Source: Pseudomonas mosselii (GTDB lineage Bacteria; Pseudomonadota; Gammaproteobacteria; Pseudomonadales; Pseudomonadaceae). From it: 64,000 bases of DNA. The stretch is taken from contig NZ_VAUO01000012.1 in NCBI RefSeq assembly GCF_005796105.1, forward strand, positions 46,110 through 110,109. Reading direction: 5' to 3'. This document shows positions 53,002 to 61,037 of this stretch, piece by piece. Within the stretch, counting starts at the first letter, position 1. Every line of letters starts with the position of its first letter. The notes below the pieces were generated by a model, which did no database searches, was not told the origin of the DNA, and saw only the letters and a list, made by a program, of their open reading frames with translations. The translations under genes were made by a program, and so were the position numbers.

Positions 53002-53384
53002 TAGCCCAGGCTGGCCCGTTTGAGCACCAGGCCATCATGCCCCATGGCGATTCGGTATTTGTTGATCTGGCCCGCCTGTAGGGTCAGGCGGGTACTGCGT
53101 TGGTCCTCTATCCCAGGCGCGCAGCCTGGGGCTTGTCCTGGCAGCAGGCGCAGGCGCACATCCACCGGGCCGGGCGGCAGGTTGAACGAGGTCGCTTGTT
53201 CCTGGAACACCCGCCCCGACAGTTGATCGTTGAGGTACACGCCGATTTCACAGGTGGTGGCCACTTCCAGGCGCTCCCGGGAAATGATCAGCACGCTGTA
53301 GTCGCTGTTGCCCTCGGCGCTGACCGGCGGCACTACGGCCAGCGTGCCCAGCAGTCCGACGAGGCCCATTGCTGCCCTGATCAT
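52998..53384 (-). CDS. Small exported protein of unknown function in the copper locus
   Basis: 128 aa. Signal peptide MIRAAMGLVGLLGTLAVVPPVSA, then a mature domain that reads as a small beta protein (SVLIISRERLEVATTCEIGVYLNDQLSGRVFQEQATSFNLPPGPVDVRLRLLPG, two Cys). I do not recognise a domain. AGGAG precedes ATG 53384. It lies between the copA and copZ operators, so a copper link is suggested by position only. Confidence 0.75.
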   Translation of the reverse strand: MIRAAMGLVGLLGTLAVVPPVSAEGNSDYSVLIISRERLEVATTCEIGVYLNDQLSGRVFQEQATSFNLPPGPVDVRLRLLPGQAPGCAPGIEDQRSTRLTLQAGQINKYRIAMGHDGLVLKRASLGY

Positions 53385-53471
53385 GAAGAATCTCCTGCTT
53401 GCCAAAATCGTCAAACACGCAGCTTGGCCGAGGCCGGCGCGGATTTCCACCCCGGCAGTTCGCTGCAGAAC

Positions 53472-53502
53472 TTGACCTTGCCCCGATGGCAAGGTCGAAA
53501 CT
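53472..53502 (+). promoter_or_regulatory. CueR-type operator/promoter of copZ
   Basis: TTGACC (53472-53477) and GAAACT (53497-53502) are 19 bp apart. The spacer holds the perfect inverted repeat ACCTTGCC-N5-GGCAAGGT (53475-53495), close to the classical copA operator of E. coli. The copZ start is 28 bp further on. Confidence 0.8.
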
Positions 53503-53530
53503 GGGCCAAATCCCGAAGGAGGTAACCTCG

Positions 53531-53734
53531 ATGCAAGTATTCAATGTGCAAGGTATGACCTGCGGCCACTGTATCAAGGCCGTGACCCGCGCAGTGCAGG
53601 CGCAAGATGCGCAGGCGCAGGTCGAGGTGGACCTGGCGGCGCGGCAGGTGCGGGTGCACAGCGCCCTGGGCGCCGAGCAGCTGCTGGCGGCGATTCGTGA
53701 AGAAGGCTACGCCGCGGAGGTCGCGGCAGGCTGA
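53531..53734 (+). CDS. copZ: Copper chaperone CopZ
   Basis: 67-aa single HMA domain with the Cu+ site GMTCGHC. It carries Cu+ to CopA. A strong AGGAGG ribosome site precedes ATG 53531. Its promoter carries a CueR box, independent of copA. Confidence 0.93.
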   Translation: MQVFNVQGMTCGHCIKAVTRAVQAQDAQAQVEVDLAARQVRVHSALGAEQLLAAIREEGYAAEVAAG

Positions 53735-53860
53735 TTGGCTGGCACGGTACTGGGGGCACGTCGGGGCAGCGGGGTCGTGCAAATGTTACAAAGGTTTTCG
53801 TCGCCGTGGTGTCCGGTGCAGGTAAACTAGCGTACTTGCTTAGCCTGCTATGGATTTTCC

Positions 53861-55042
53861 ATGAACCTGCGAACCCTGCTGATTCTCGGCGCCCTTAGTG
53901 CGTTCGGGCCCTTGGCGATCGACTTCTATCTACCGGCTTTCCCGGCCATGGCGCTTGCCTTTGGCACGGATGAGCAGCATGTGCAGACGACTCTTGCGGC
54001 CTATTTTCTGGGCCTGTCGCTTGGCCAGTTGGCCTACGGCCCGGTCGCCGATCGCTTTGGCCGACGTATCCCGCTGCTGTGCGGCGTCGGTCTGTTCACC
54101 GTGGCCTCGCTGGTTTGTGCCTTTGCGCCTGACCTCGACAGCCTGATTTTGGCGCGTTTTGTCCAGGCCCTGGGAGGCTGTGCGGGCATGGTGTTGTCAC
54201 GCGCTATCGTCAGCGACAAGTGCGACGCCATCGCCTCGGCCAAAGTGTTCTCCCAACTGATGCTGGTCATGGGCTTGGCGCCGATCCTGGCACCGATGCT
54301 GGGGGGCGTGCTGGTGAACCTGGCCGGCTGGCAGTCGATCTTTCTCACCTTGGGCTTGTTCAGTGCTCTGTGCCTGCTGGCAGTGGGCCTGGGCCTGCCG
54401 GAGAGCTTGCCGGCCGATGTGCCGCGCCAACCCTTGTCGGGCGCGTTGCGCCAGTACCTGCGTCTGCTCTGCGACAAGGTATTTATCGGGCATGCCCTGA
54501 CCGGCGGTATCGCCATCGCGGGTATGTTCGCCTACATCGCCGGTTCGCCTTTCGTCTTCATCAAGCTCTATGGCGTGCCGCCTGAGCACTATGGCTGGCT
54601 GTTCGGGACCAATGCCGCCGGGTTCATCCTCGTGGCGCAAGTCAACGCGCGCTTGCTCGCCCGTCGGGGGCCTGCCTTCTTGCTGGCGCGGGCCGTGTGG
54701 CTGTACTGGGTTGCAGGCCTTGCACTGCTGGCGGTGGCTGCGCTGCGTCCAGCGGCGCTGTGGCCATTGCTGGTGCCGCTGTTCGTGTGTATCGCGAGCC
54801 TGGGCTGCATTATTCCCAACGCCTCTGCTTGCGCCATGAACGGGCAGGGTGCCCGGGCAGGCAGTGCTTCGGCGTTGATGGGATGCCTGCAATTCAGTGT
54901 CGCGGCCGGGGCCGCGGCGTTGGTCGGCGTGCTGCACGATGGCAGCGCGGTACCCATGGCGCTGGTGATCAGCCTGTGCGGCGCACTGGTGGTCAGTGTT
55001 GCAGTGCTGGTCCGGCGCGCTCAGGCCAAGCGGCCTGGGTAA
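53861..55042 (+). CDS. Bcr/CflA-family MFS efflux transporter
   Basis: 393 aa, 12 predicted helices. The MFS motif A is YGPVADRFGRRIPLL and the Bcr/CflA motif AIDFYLPAFPAM is present near the start. These export drugs such as bicyclomycin, or small metabolites such as cysteine. Substrate not evident. The 3' end overlaps the small opposite gene by 50 bp. Confidence 0.9.
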   Translation: MNLRTLLILGALSAFGPLAIDFYLPAFPAMALAFGTDEQHVQTTLAAYFLGLSLGQLAYGPVADRFGRRIPLLCGVGLFTVASLVCAFAPDLDSLILARFVQALGGCAGMVLSRAIVSDKCDAIASAKVFSQLMLVMGLAPILAPMLGGVLVNLAGWQSIFLTLGLFSALCLLAVGLGLPESLPADVPRQPLSGALRQYLRLLCDKVFIGHALTGGIAIAGMFAYIAGSPFVFIKLYGVPPEHYGWLFGTNAAGFILVAQVNARLLARRGPAFLLARAVWLYWVAGLALLAVAALRPAALWPLLVPLFVCIASLGCIIPNASACAMNGQGARAGSASALMGCLQFSVAAGAAALVGVLHDGSAVPMALVISLCGALVVSVAVLVRRAQAKRPG

Positions 55043-55190
55043 GCGAGTGGGGCGCCTTCAGTCGGCTTTCCAGCAAGCTGACGAAGGCCCTGGCTTCGGC
55101 TTCACTGCGAAAGCTGACCCTATGCTGGTCCATCTGCACCAGCCAGGGGCAGTTGGGGTTTCGGTTCGACGCACTGACGACAATCTTCAT
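54993..55190 (-). CDS. Small hypothetical protein
   Basis: 65 aa, no transmembrane segment and one Cys. MKIVVSASNRNPNCPWLVQMDQHRVSFRSEAEARAFVSLLESRLKAP reads as a compact alpha/beta domain, of the type where a short peptide scaffold is followed by a helix (SEAEARAFVSLLESRL). A GGAGG site lies 9 bp before ATG 55190, supporting translation. It is antisense to the end of the Bcr/CflA gene. Confidence 0.65.
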   Translation of the reverse strand: MKIVVSASNRNPNCPWLVQMDQHRVSFRSEAEARAFVSLLESRLKAPHSLTQAAWPERAGPALQH

Positions 55191-55646
55191 CGCGATCTAC
55201 CTCCAGTGAGCAAGCGCCGATGAAGTGTAGCGTGACCTCGGTTACCTGCCATGAGCGCGCTCAGTAGTCTGACTGACGGTCAGTCTTGGGTGGGAGCATT
55301 CTGCTTTGCGTGCCTTACTTTAGGTGTCGGGGCGTGAGCAAGGTGTACGCGTGGTGTGGGAAATTTTACGTCGTACGCCAAACGCCTGCTTTAGCGCGGG
55401 CTTTTGCTCCGTTCACGCGGGGTTTATGCGAGAAGCCATGTCGAGCGCAACGTTCGGCGGACCACGCGAGTTGGTCGTTTTGCCTACAAAACGCTGTGCA
55501 ACTCGCGGCTTATACTGCGCCCGACGGCTAGCGCAAGCCCGAGGCATTTCCCCCTCATCGCACACGGCGATTGCTGCGTAACGGCAGAATGAGTCGCGCC
55601 TACTGTCATGGCAACCAGACGATAACTCTCAGGGATTAGAGCATTC
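55191..55646. other. 456-bp intergenic region with several hairpins, possible small RNA
   Basis: No protein gene is convincing. In order it holds a 15-bp TetR-like palindrome GACTGAC-G-GTCAGTC (55271-55285); a hairpin 55342-55379 (GGTGTACG with CGTACGCC plus a further 3 bp); a terminator-like hairpin 55384-55401 (GCCTGC with GCGGGC) followed by TTTT; and a two-level hairpin 55465-55507 whose outer arms CGCGAGTTG/CAACTCGCG and inner arms CGTTTTG/CAAAACG enclose a CCTA loop. A TATACT at 55511 has no -35. Confidence 0.45.
55384..55405 (+). terminator. Candidate intrinsic terminator in the intergenic region
   Basis: GCCTGC pairs with GCGGGC (one G-U) around a 6-nt loop and is followed by TTTT. 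No open reading frame ends just upstream, so it may close an unannotated RNA that begins between about 55,290 and 55,340. Confidence 0.4.
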
Positions 55647-56357
55647 ATGAATGCAGTCAACAGCATCACTCGGGTCGCTGGCATGATGGCCGACCCAAAA
55701 CGCAGCGCCATGCTCTGGGCGCTCATCGATGGCGCGCCCCGTGCGGCGGACGAGCTGGCCATCACCACCGGCTTGAGCACCTCTTCGGCGTGCATGCACC
55801 TTTCACTGCTGGCCACCGCCGGCTTGTTGCGTATCGAGGTGCGTGGGCGCAAACGCCATTTCCGCCTGGCGACGCCGGAAGTCGGTGCCGCGGTCGAGGC
55901 CTTGGCCAGTATTCAGTTGGCCAACCGACACGGTGAGCGTGCCCACTCACCGTTGCAGATACCCGTTTCCATGCGCAAGGCCCGGCGGTGCGGCGATCAT
56001 CTGGGTGGCGAGATTGCCGCGCAGCTGCTCCAGCGCTTGCTGGCGGCTGGCTGGCTGGAGGGCGAACCGCACCACCTGAATGTCAGCCCGCAGGGCCGGG
56101 TGCAATTGGAGGCACTGGGGGTGTTCACCGACTCGTTGGCACCCGGACAGCCGCGCGGCTGCACGCTCTGTCACTGTAGTGAATGGAGCGACCAGGGGCC
56201 GCACCTGGGCGGAAGCCTGGGGTATGCGTTGCTCAAGTTGTTCATCCAGTCGGGCTGGGTGCATGAGCAGGAAGAAAGCCGGGCGGTACGCGTGGTACCG
56301 CTCGGCGTCCGACAGATCGCGGCGATTGCCCGGTTGCCGAACCGACAGGTGGGTTAA
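55647..56357 (+). CDS. ArsR-family-like winged-helix regulator
   Basis: 236 aa. An N-terminal winged helix (MMADPKRSAMLWALIDGAPRAADELAITTGLSTSSACMHLSLLATAGLLRIEVRGRKRHFRL) is followed by a C-terminal part with two similar modules, RRCGDHLGGEIAAQLLQRLLAAGWL and CTLCHCSEWSDQGPHLGGSLGYALLKLFIQSGWV. The second has three clustered Cys that could bind metal or sense oxidants. Ligand and targets are unknown. Preceded by the structured intergenic region; convergent with adenine deaminase, overlapping it by 4 bp. Confidence 0.85.
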   Translation: MNAVNSITRVAGMMADPKRSAMLWALIDGAPRAADELAITTGLSTSSACMHLSLLATAGLLRIEVRGRKRHFRLATPEVGAAVEALASIQLANRHGERAHSPLQIPVSMRKARRCGDHLGGEIAAQLLQRLLAAGWLEGEPHHLNVSPQGRVQLEALGVFTDSLAPGQPRGCTLCHCSEWSDQGPHLGGSLGYALLKLFIQSGWVHEQEESRAVRVVPLGVRQIAAIARLPNRQVG

Positions 56358-57304
56358 CGCACCAGGCGGGCGTCCAGGCTGTTTTGCGCCAGTCGGCGAG
56401 CCTGGTCCTGGGTCATGCCCAGGTGCTCGTGCAAGGCGTGGAAGTTCTCCGTCACATAGCCGCCGAAGTAGGCCGGATCGTCCGAGTTGACCGTGACCTT
56501 CACGCCACGTTCGAGCATGTCGAGGATGTTGTGCTGGCTCATGTGGTCGAACACGCACAGCTTGGTGTTGGACAGTGGGCAGACGGTCAGCGGAATCTGC
56601 TCGTCGATGATGCGTCGCATCAGGCGCTCGTCCTCGATGGCGCGTACGCCATGGTCGATACGCTGGATCTTGAGCAGGTCGAGTGCTTCCCAGATGTATT
56701 CGGGCGGGCCCTCTTCGCCTGCGTGGGCGACGGTCAGGAAGCCCTCGCTGCGGGCGCGGTCGAAGACACGCTGGAACTTGCTGGGCGGGTGGCCTTTTTC
56801 TGAGCTGTCCAGGCCGACGGCAACGAAGGCATCGCGAAATGGCAGGGCTTGGTCGAGGGTTTTTTGCGCTTCGTCCTCGCTCAGGTGGCGCAGGAAGCTC
56901 AAGATCAATCCGCTGCCGACGCCCAATTGCTCACGGCCATCCTTGAGCGCCTGGGTAATGCCGGTGAGCACCACTTCGAAGGGGATGCCGCGGTCGGTGT
57001 GGGTCTGCGGGTCGAAGAAGGGCTCGGTGTGGATCACGTTCTGTGCCTTGCAGCGTTGCAGGTAGGCCCACGTCAGGTCGTAGAAGTCCTGCTCGGTGCG
57101 CAGCACGTCGGCACCTTGGTAGTAGAGGTCGAGGAACTCTTGCAGGTTGTTGAAGGCATAGGCGGCGCGCAGTGTTTCCACGTCAGCCCAGGGCAGTGCG
57201 ATGTTGTTGCGTTCGGCCAGGGCGAACAACAGTTCGGGTTCGAGTGAACCCTCCAGGTGCATGTGCAGTTCCGCCTTGGGCAAGGCGTTCAGCCATTCAT
57301 ACAT
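56354..57304 (-). CDS. add: Adenine deaminase (adenosine deaminase family)
   Basis: 316 aa. Zinc and substrate residues: HMHLEGSL (His14, His16), HAGEEG, and NSDDPAYFGGY at the C-terminal active site. Homologues of this subgroup in Pseudomonas act on adenine, giving hypoxanthine, rather than adenosine; that is family knowledge. Convergent with the ArsR-like gene. Confidence 0.93.
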   Translation of the reverse strand: MYEWLNALPKAELHMHLEGSLEPELLFALAERNNIALPWADVETLRAAYAFNNLQEFLDLYYQGADVLRTEQDFYDLTWAYLQRCKAQNVIHTEPFFDPQTHTDRGIPFEVVLTGITQALKDGREQLGVGSGLILSFLRHLSEDEAQKTLDQALPFRDAFVAVGLDSSEKGHPPSKFQRVFDRARSEGFLTVAHAGEEGPPEYIWEALDLLKIQRIDHGVRAIEDERLMRRIIDEQIPLTVCPLSNTKLCVFDHMSQHNILDMLERGVKVTVNSDDPAYFGGYVTENFHALHEHLGMTQDQARRLAQNSLDARLVR

Positions 57305-57422
57305 GTGTATAAGTCTCGATCAGGTACGGTTGAGCGACATTCTACAGGGCCTGGCCGGGCAATGCGCCCGCTCAGGCCCTTGTCGTTCGACCGACGATCC
57401 GAGCGCTTATGCCGTTGGCGGC

Positions 57423-58109
57423 TTACCAGGCGAGGCTTTCACCCTTGTAGTTGATGAAGCGCAGGCCGCCTTTGCCGCTGTGCGCCTTGATCTGTTCGAG
57501 CATGCCGCGGGTGCTGGTGAGGACGTCGATCTCGGCGTTCTCGCCCCCCATGTCGGTCTTCACCCAGCCGGGGTGCATGGCCAATACGCACAGGTCGGGG
57601 CGCTGTAGTTGAACCACGAAACTGTTGATCATCGAGTTGAGTGCGGCCTTGCTGGCTTTGTACAGGCAGATCTCGCCGCCGTCGGGAATGCCCACGCTGC
57701 CCAGGATCGAACTCATGAAGGCGAGTACACCACTGCCCTGACGCAGCTGGTCGGACAGGCGCTGGGCGACGCGGATCGGTGCTACGGCGTTGGTGAAGAA
57801 CAGATCGCCGACGTCTCCGACACTCACGGCTTCCAGGTCTTGGGGCAGTGGACCCATGACGCCCGCGTTGACGAATAAAAGGTCGAACACCTCGCCCTGC
57901 AAACGCTGCTTGAGGCCGTCAAGCTGTGCGGTGTCGTTCATTTCCAGGCGTTCGATGCGAACCCCCGGCACCTCGGCGAGGGCGCCGGGATTTTGCGGGT
58001 CGCGAACGGTGGCGATGATGTTCCAGCCATCTTCGTGCAGGCGTTGCACCAGGCCCAGGCCGAGGCCTCGGGAGGCGCCGATGATCAACGCGGTCTTGTG
58101 TTCGGTCAT
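57423..58109 (-). CDS. SDR-family NAD(P) oxidoreductase
   Basis: 228 aa. GASRGLGLGLV cofactor loop, NAGVMGP, catalytic Ser in FMSSILGSVG and YKASK. C-factor-like SDR; substrate unknown. AAGGA precedes ATG 58109. Confidence 0.9.
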   Translation of the reverse strand: MTEHKTALIIGASRGLGLGLVQRLHEDGWNIIATVRDPQNPGALAEVPGVRIERLEMNDTAQLDGLKQRLQGEVFDLLFVNAGVMGPLPQDLEAVSVGDVGDLFFTNAVAPIRVAQRLSDQLRQGSGVLAFMSSILGSVGIPDGGEICLYKASKAALNSMINSFVVQLQRPDLCVLAMHPGWVKTDMGGENAEIDVLTSTRGMLEQIKAHSGKGGLRFINYKGESLAW

Positions 58110-58653
58110 TGCGATGTTCCTTGAAGATTTTCGGGGCGAAGTGGGCGGGCCTGCACGAGGCGTTGGCGAAGTTCGCCGCGTAATTCAGGGCCAGTTGGCC
58201 GATTCGCAGGGTGGTGGCCTCGCAGATTAGCGGGCTTGACCTTGGAGGATACCCCAGGCTTTAGCCTTGCGCTTTCTTTGATCGCAGGGGGCTTGGTACT
58301 TGAACTGTTCTGTGCGGTGCTGAAGTGCTGGCCTAAGGCACGCTTGGTTGAACAAAAAATGATCAACGGCGCCTGAGCCCCGCATTCGCTGGGGGGCAGC
58401 GCGTTGTTCAACGGGTTATCCACAGGCTGCTCCACAGTTACTGTGAGCAAGCATGAAGGCCGGAAAAGGGCGCTATCTAGCGGTTTGCGACTAGTCGGCT
58501 GGGGATAACTCACTGATCCTGCGTGGTTTAAGCGGCTGTCACCTAACTCTGATCAAAATATGCTCAATACGCTGAAAGCCTTGTAGTACAAGACCTGCGT
58601 CGAAAAGCCCAAAGCTTATCCACAAGCACGCCCACAGGAGTTGTGGGCAAGCC
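58110..58653. other. 544-bp gap with DnaA-box-like sites
   Basis: No gene is supported; a 135-codon frame on the minus strand has no domain or ribosome site. Two perfect DnaA boxes TTATCCACA lie at 58416-58424 and 58616-58624, exactly 200 bp apart on the same strand, and a one-mismatch box (TTATCCCCA, minus strand) at 58500-58508. The middle stretch is AT-richer than its surroundings. Confidence 0.45.
58630..58648 (-). terminator. Short hairpin downstream of yigZ
   Basis: GCCCACA pairs with TGTGGGC over 7 bp around a 5-nt loop, a few bases after the yigZ stop on the minus strand. No T-run. Confidence 0.4.
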
Positions 58654-59238
58654 TCAGCGCCGTTCCAGCAGGATCCGACCGCGGCTCAGGTCAGCCAGCT
58701 GTTGTTGCAGGCTGTCCAGGTGGGTATCGCCTAGGGCGATGTGCAAATCCACGCCGTTGGCAGTGAATTGCTCATCCAGTATCAGGCCGTCCACTTCGGC
58801 CAGGCGCAGCTTGACCAGGGCCAGTTCACTGAAACTGCAACTGCAACTGAACTCGCTGCGTTGCACTAGCAGTCGCTTTGGGGCCTGTTGCAGGCATTTG
58901 TTGGCGCCGCCGCCGTAGGCTCGCGCCAGGCCGCCGGTGCCCAGTTGGATGCCGCCGTACCAGCGGATGACCAGCACCACCACTTGATCGCAGTCCTGGG
59001 CCTCGATGGCTGCGAGGATCGGCCGTCCGGCCGTACCGCCTGGCTCGCCATCGTCGCTGCTGCGGTATTGGGCACCGAGCTTCCACGCCCAGCAATTGTG
59101 CGTGGCCGCCAGGTCGCTGTGGCGTTCGATGAAGGCCATGGCCTCGGCAGGGCTGCTGATCGGGCCGGCGAGGGTGATGAAGCGGCTCTTGCGGATCTCC
59201 TCGCGGAATTCGCAGAGCTCGAGCAGGGTAGAAGGCAT
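58654..59238 (-). CDS. yigZ: YigZ/IMPACT family protein
   Basis: 194 aa. The IMPACT/UPF0029 N-terminal domain is clear (KSRFITLAGPISSPAEAMAFIE…HNCWAWKLG, DDGEPGGTAGRPIL, VVLVIRWYGGIQLGTGGLARAYG). The C-terminal ferredoxin-like domain follows. Role is unresolved, with links to translation and proline-peptide handling. Confidence 0.92.
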   Translation of the reverse strand: MPSTLLELCEFREEIRKSRFITLAGPISSPAEAMAFIERHSDLAATHNCWAWKLGAQYRSSDDGEPGGTAGRPILAAIEAQDCDQVVVLVIRWYGGIQLGTGGLARAYGGGANKCLQQAPKRLLVQRSEFSCSCSFSELALVKLRLAEVDGLILDEQFTANGVDLHIALGDTHLDSLQQQLADLSRGRILLERR

Positions 59239-59247
59239 AGGTCCGAA

Positions 59248-59910
59248 TCAGGCGGGCGGGGTGATGCCGCAGCCTTTGAGAATGATGTGGATAAGGTTGT
59301 TGCTGGCGTCTTCCATGTCCTGCTTGGTCAAGCGGCTGCGGCCGGTGACCTGGCAGATCTGGGTGGCGAAGTCGGCATAGTGCTGGGTGCTGCCCCAGAG
59401 CAGGAAGATAAGGTGCACGGGATCGACCCGGTCCATCTTGCCAGCCTCCATCCAGGCTTCGAACACCGCAGCCCGTCCACGGAACCACTCGCGGTAATCG
59501 GCGCTGAAATATTCGGTCAGGCACTCGCCGCCGCTAATCACTTCCATGGCAAAGATCCGCGAGGCCTGCGGGTTGCGTCGAGAGAATTCCATCTTTGTGC
59601 GGATGTACTGGCTCAGCGCTTGGGCGGGGTCGTCGTCGGCGTTCAGGGCGTTGAAGGTGCTGTCCCACAGTTCGATGATGTTGCTCAGAACGGCGATGTA
59701 CAGGCCGAGCTTGTTGGTGAAGTAGTAATGCAGGTTGGCCTTGGGCAGGTTGGCCTTGAGCGCGATGGTATTCATGCTCGTACCCTTGTAGCCGTGGCGG
59801 GCGAACTCGTCCTCGGCGGCCTGGATGATGGCCTGTTCGTTCTTCTGGCGGATGCGGCCGGCGGGCTTGCCCGAGGCCAGGAGGCGATGCGCAGGGACTT
59901 CTAGGGTCAT
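59248..59910 (-). CDS. TetR-family regulator (RutR-like C-terminus)
   Basis: 220 aa. TetR HTH at about 25-65 (IIQAAEDEFARHGYKGTSMNTIALKANLPKANLHYYFTNKLGLY). The C-terminal half (LIFLLWGSTQHYADFATQI) resembles RutR/YcdC, the pyrimidine-degradation regulator, so a pyrimidine or beta-alanine link would fit the downstream bau genes. This is inference. Its stop is 9 bp from the yigZ start, so the two may be co-transcribed. Confidence 0.88.
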   Translation of the reverse strand: MTLEVPAHRLLASGKPAGRIRQKNEQAIIQAAEDEFARHGYKGTSMNTIALKANLPKANLHYYFTNKLGLYIAVLSNIIELWDSTFNALNADDDPAQALSQYIRTKMEFSRRNPQASRIFAMEVISGGECLTEYFSADYREWFRGRAAVFEAWMEAGKMDRVDPVHLIFLLWGSTQHYADFATQICQVTGRSRLTKQDMEDASNNLIHIILKGCGITPPA

Positions 59911-60000
59911 GGACGATTCCGTACAGGGTCGGTGGCAACGGATGTCGGACAGATTACCTGCCTGTGCTGAAGTAACAAGCGTTTGCGTCAGAGACAGGCA

Positions 60001-60918
60001 TCAGCGTGTCGCGGCCAGACTGTCGAGGAAGCTTTCCAGCACCAGGTTGGGTCGCCGCCCTTTGCGCGTCACCCAGCTCAGGCTCAGGTCGTAGAAGCGC
60101 TGAGTGGGCTTGAGTGCGCGCAAGCGGCCTTGTTGCACCCAAACACTGGCGTAGTGGTCGGGCAGGTAGCCGATATAGCGCCCGGTGAGGATGAGGAATG
60201 CCATGCCCTCGCGGTCCGAGGCACTGGCCGTGCAGCGCAGTGCCTGGTAGTGCGCCTGGATCTCAGCTGGCAGGCGGAAGGTGGGGGCAATGGCATCCTG
60301 GCTGTTGAGACGCAGGTCATCGATCTGATGGTCATCGGCATAGAAAAGCGGGTGGCCGACCGCGCAATAGAGCAGCGAGCGTTCGCTGTACAGCGGCTGG
60401 TATTCCAGGCCCGAGAGCGGGCTGGTCTGCGGTACGACACCGACGTGCAAGCTGCCGTCGAGCACACCTTGCTCGACCTGGCTGGGGGCGATCATGCGGA
60501 TCTGGATGCGTACATCTGGACCGCGATCCTTGAGCTCGGCCAGGGCGTGGGTAATGCGCATGTGTGGCAGGGTCACCAGGTTGTCGGTCAGGCCGATGTT
60601 GAGTTCACCGCGCAGGTGCTGGTGCAGTCCGTTGACTTCGGTGCGAAAGCTTTCCAGAGCGCCGAGCAATTGCAAGGCCGAGTGGTACACCTCGCGGCCT
60701 TCCTCCGTCAGTGAAAAACCGGCGCGCCCGCGCTGGCAAAGACGCAGGCCCAGTCGCTGCTCGAGGTCGTTCATCTGCTGGCTGATGGCCGAGCGGCCGA
60801 TGCCCAGTACGCTCTCGGCGGCAGAGAATCCACCGCATTCGACCACGCTGCGGTAGATCTTCAGCAAGCGGATATCGAAATCACTGACTTGGGCGAGGGC
60901 ATCGGGGCGTCGGCTCAT
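60001..60918 (-). CDS. bauR: LysR-type activator BauR
   Basis: 305 aa. LysR HTH (LLKIYRSVVECGGFSAAESVLGIGRSAISQQMNDLEQRLGLRL) and a periplasmic-binding-like effector domain. BauR activates bauABCD for beta-alanine catabolism in P. aeruginosa; here it is divergent from bauA with 119 bp between, which is the classic arrangement. Confidence 0.85.
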   Translation of the reverse strand: MSRRPDALAQVSDFDIRLLKIYRSVVECGGFSAAESVLGIGRSAISQQMNDLEQRLGLRLCQRGRAGFSLTEEGREVYHSALQLLGALESFRTEVNGLHQHLRGELNIGLTDNLVTLPHMRITHALAELKDRGPDVRIQIRMIAPSQVEQGVLDGSLHVGVVPQTSPLSGLEYQPLYSERSLLYCAVGHPLFYADDHQIDDLRLNSQDAIAPTFRLPAEIQAHYQALRCTASASDREGMAFLILTGRYIGYLPDHYASVWVQQGRLRALKPTQRFYDLSLSWVTRKGRRPNLVLESFLDSLAATR

Positions 60919-61037
60919 CTGTTTAGCCTGTAACTGACTGAAGGTTAGAAATGTTGGGTTTTCCAGACTTTATCGCCGTGCCAATACTAGCTGCAACAAC
61001 ATCCATCGTTGCTTAGTCGTATTCCGAGGAACCGCCG

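Noticed and set aside
55286..55592. Short plus-strand frames in the structured gap
   Set aside because: No ribosome site or recognisable sequence; the hairpins account better for this stretch.
58106..58513. 135-codon minus-strand frame in the gap downstream of the yigZ gene
   Set aside because: Proline/serine-rich text without a ribosome site or domain; the gap holds repeat-like and DnaA-box sequence instead.
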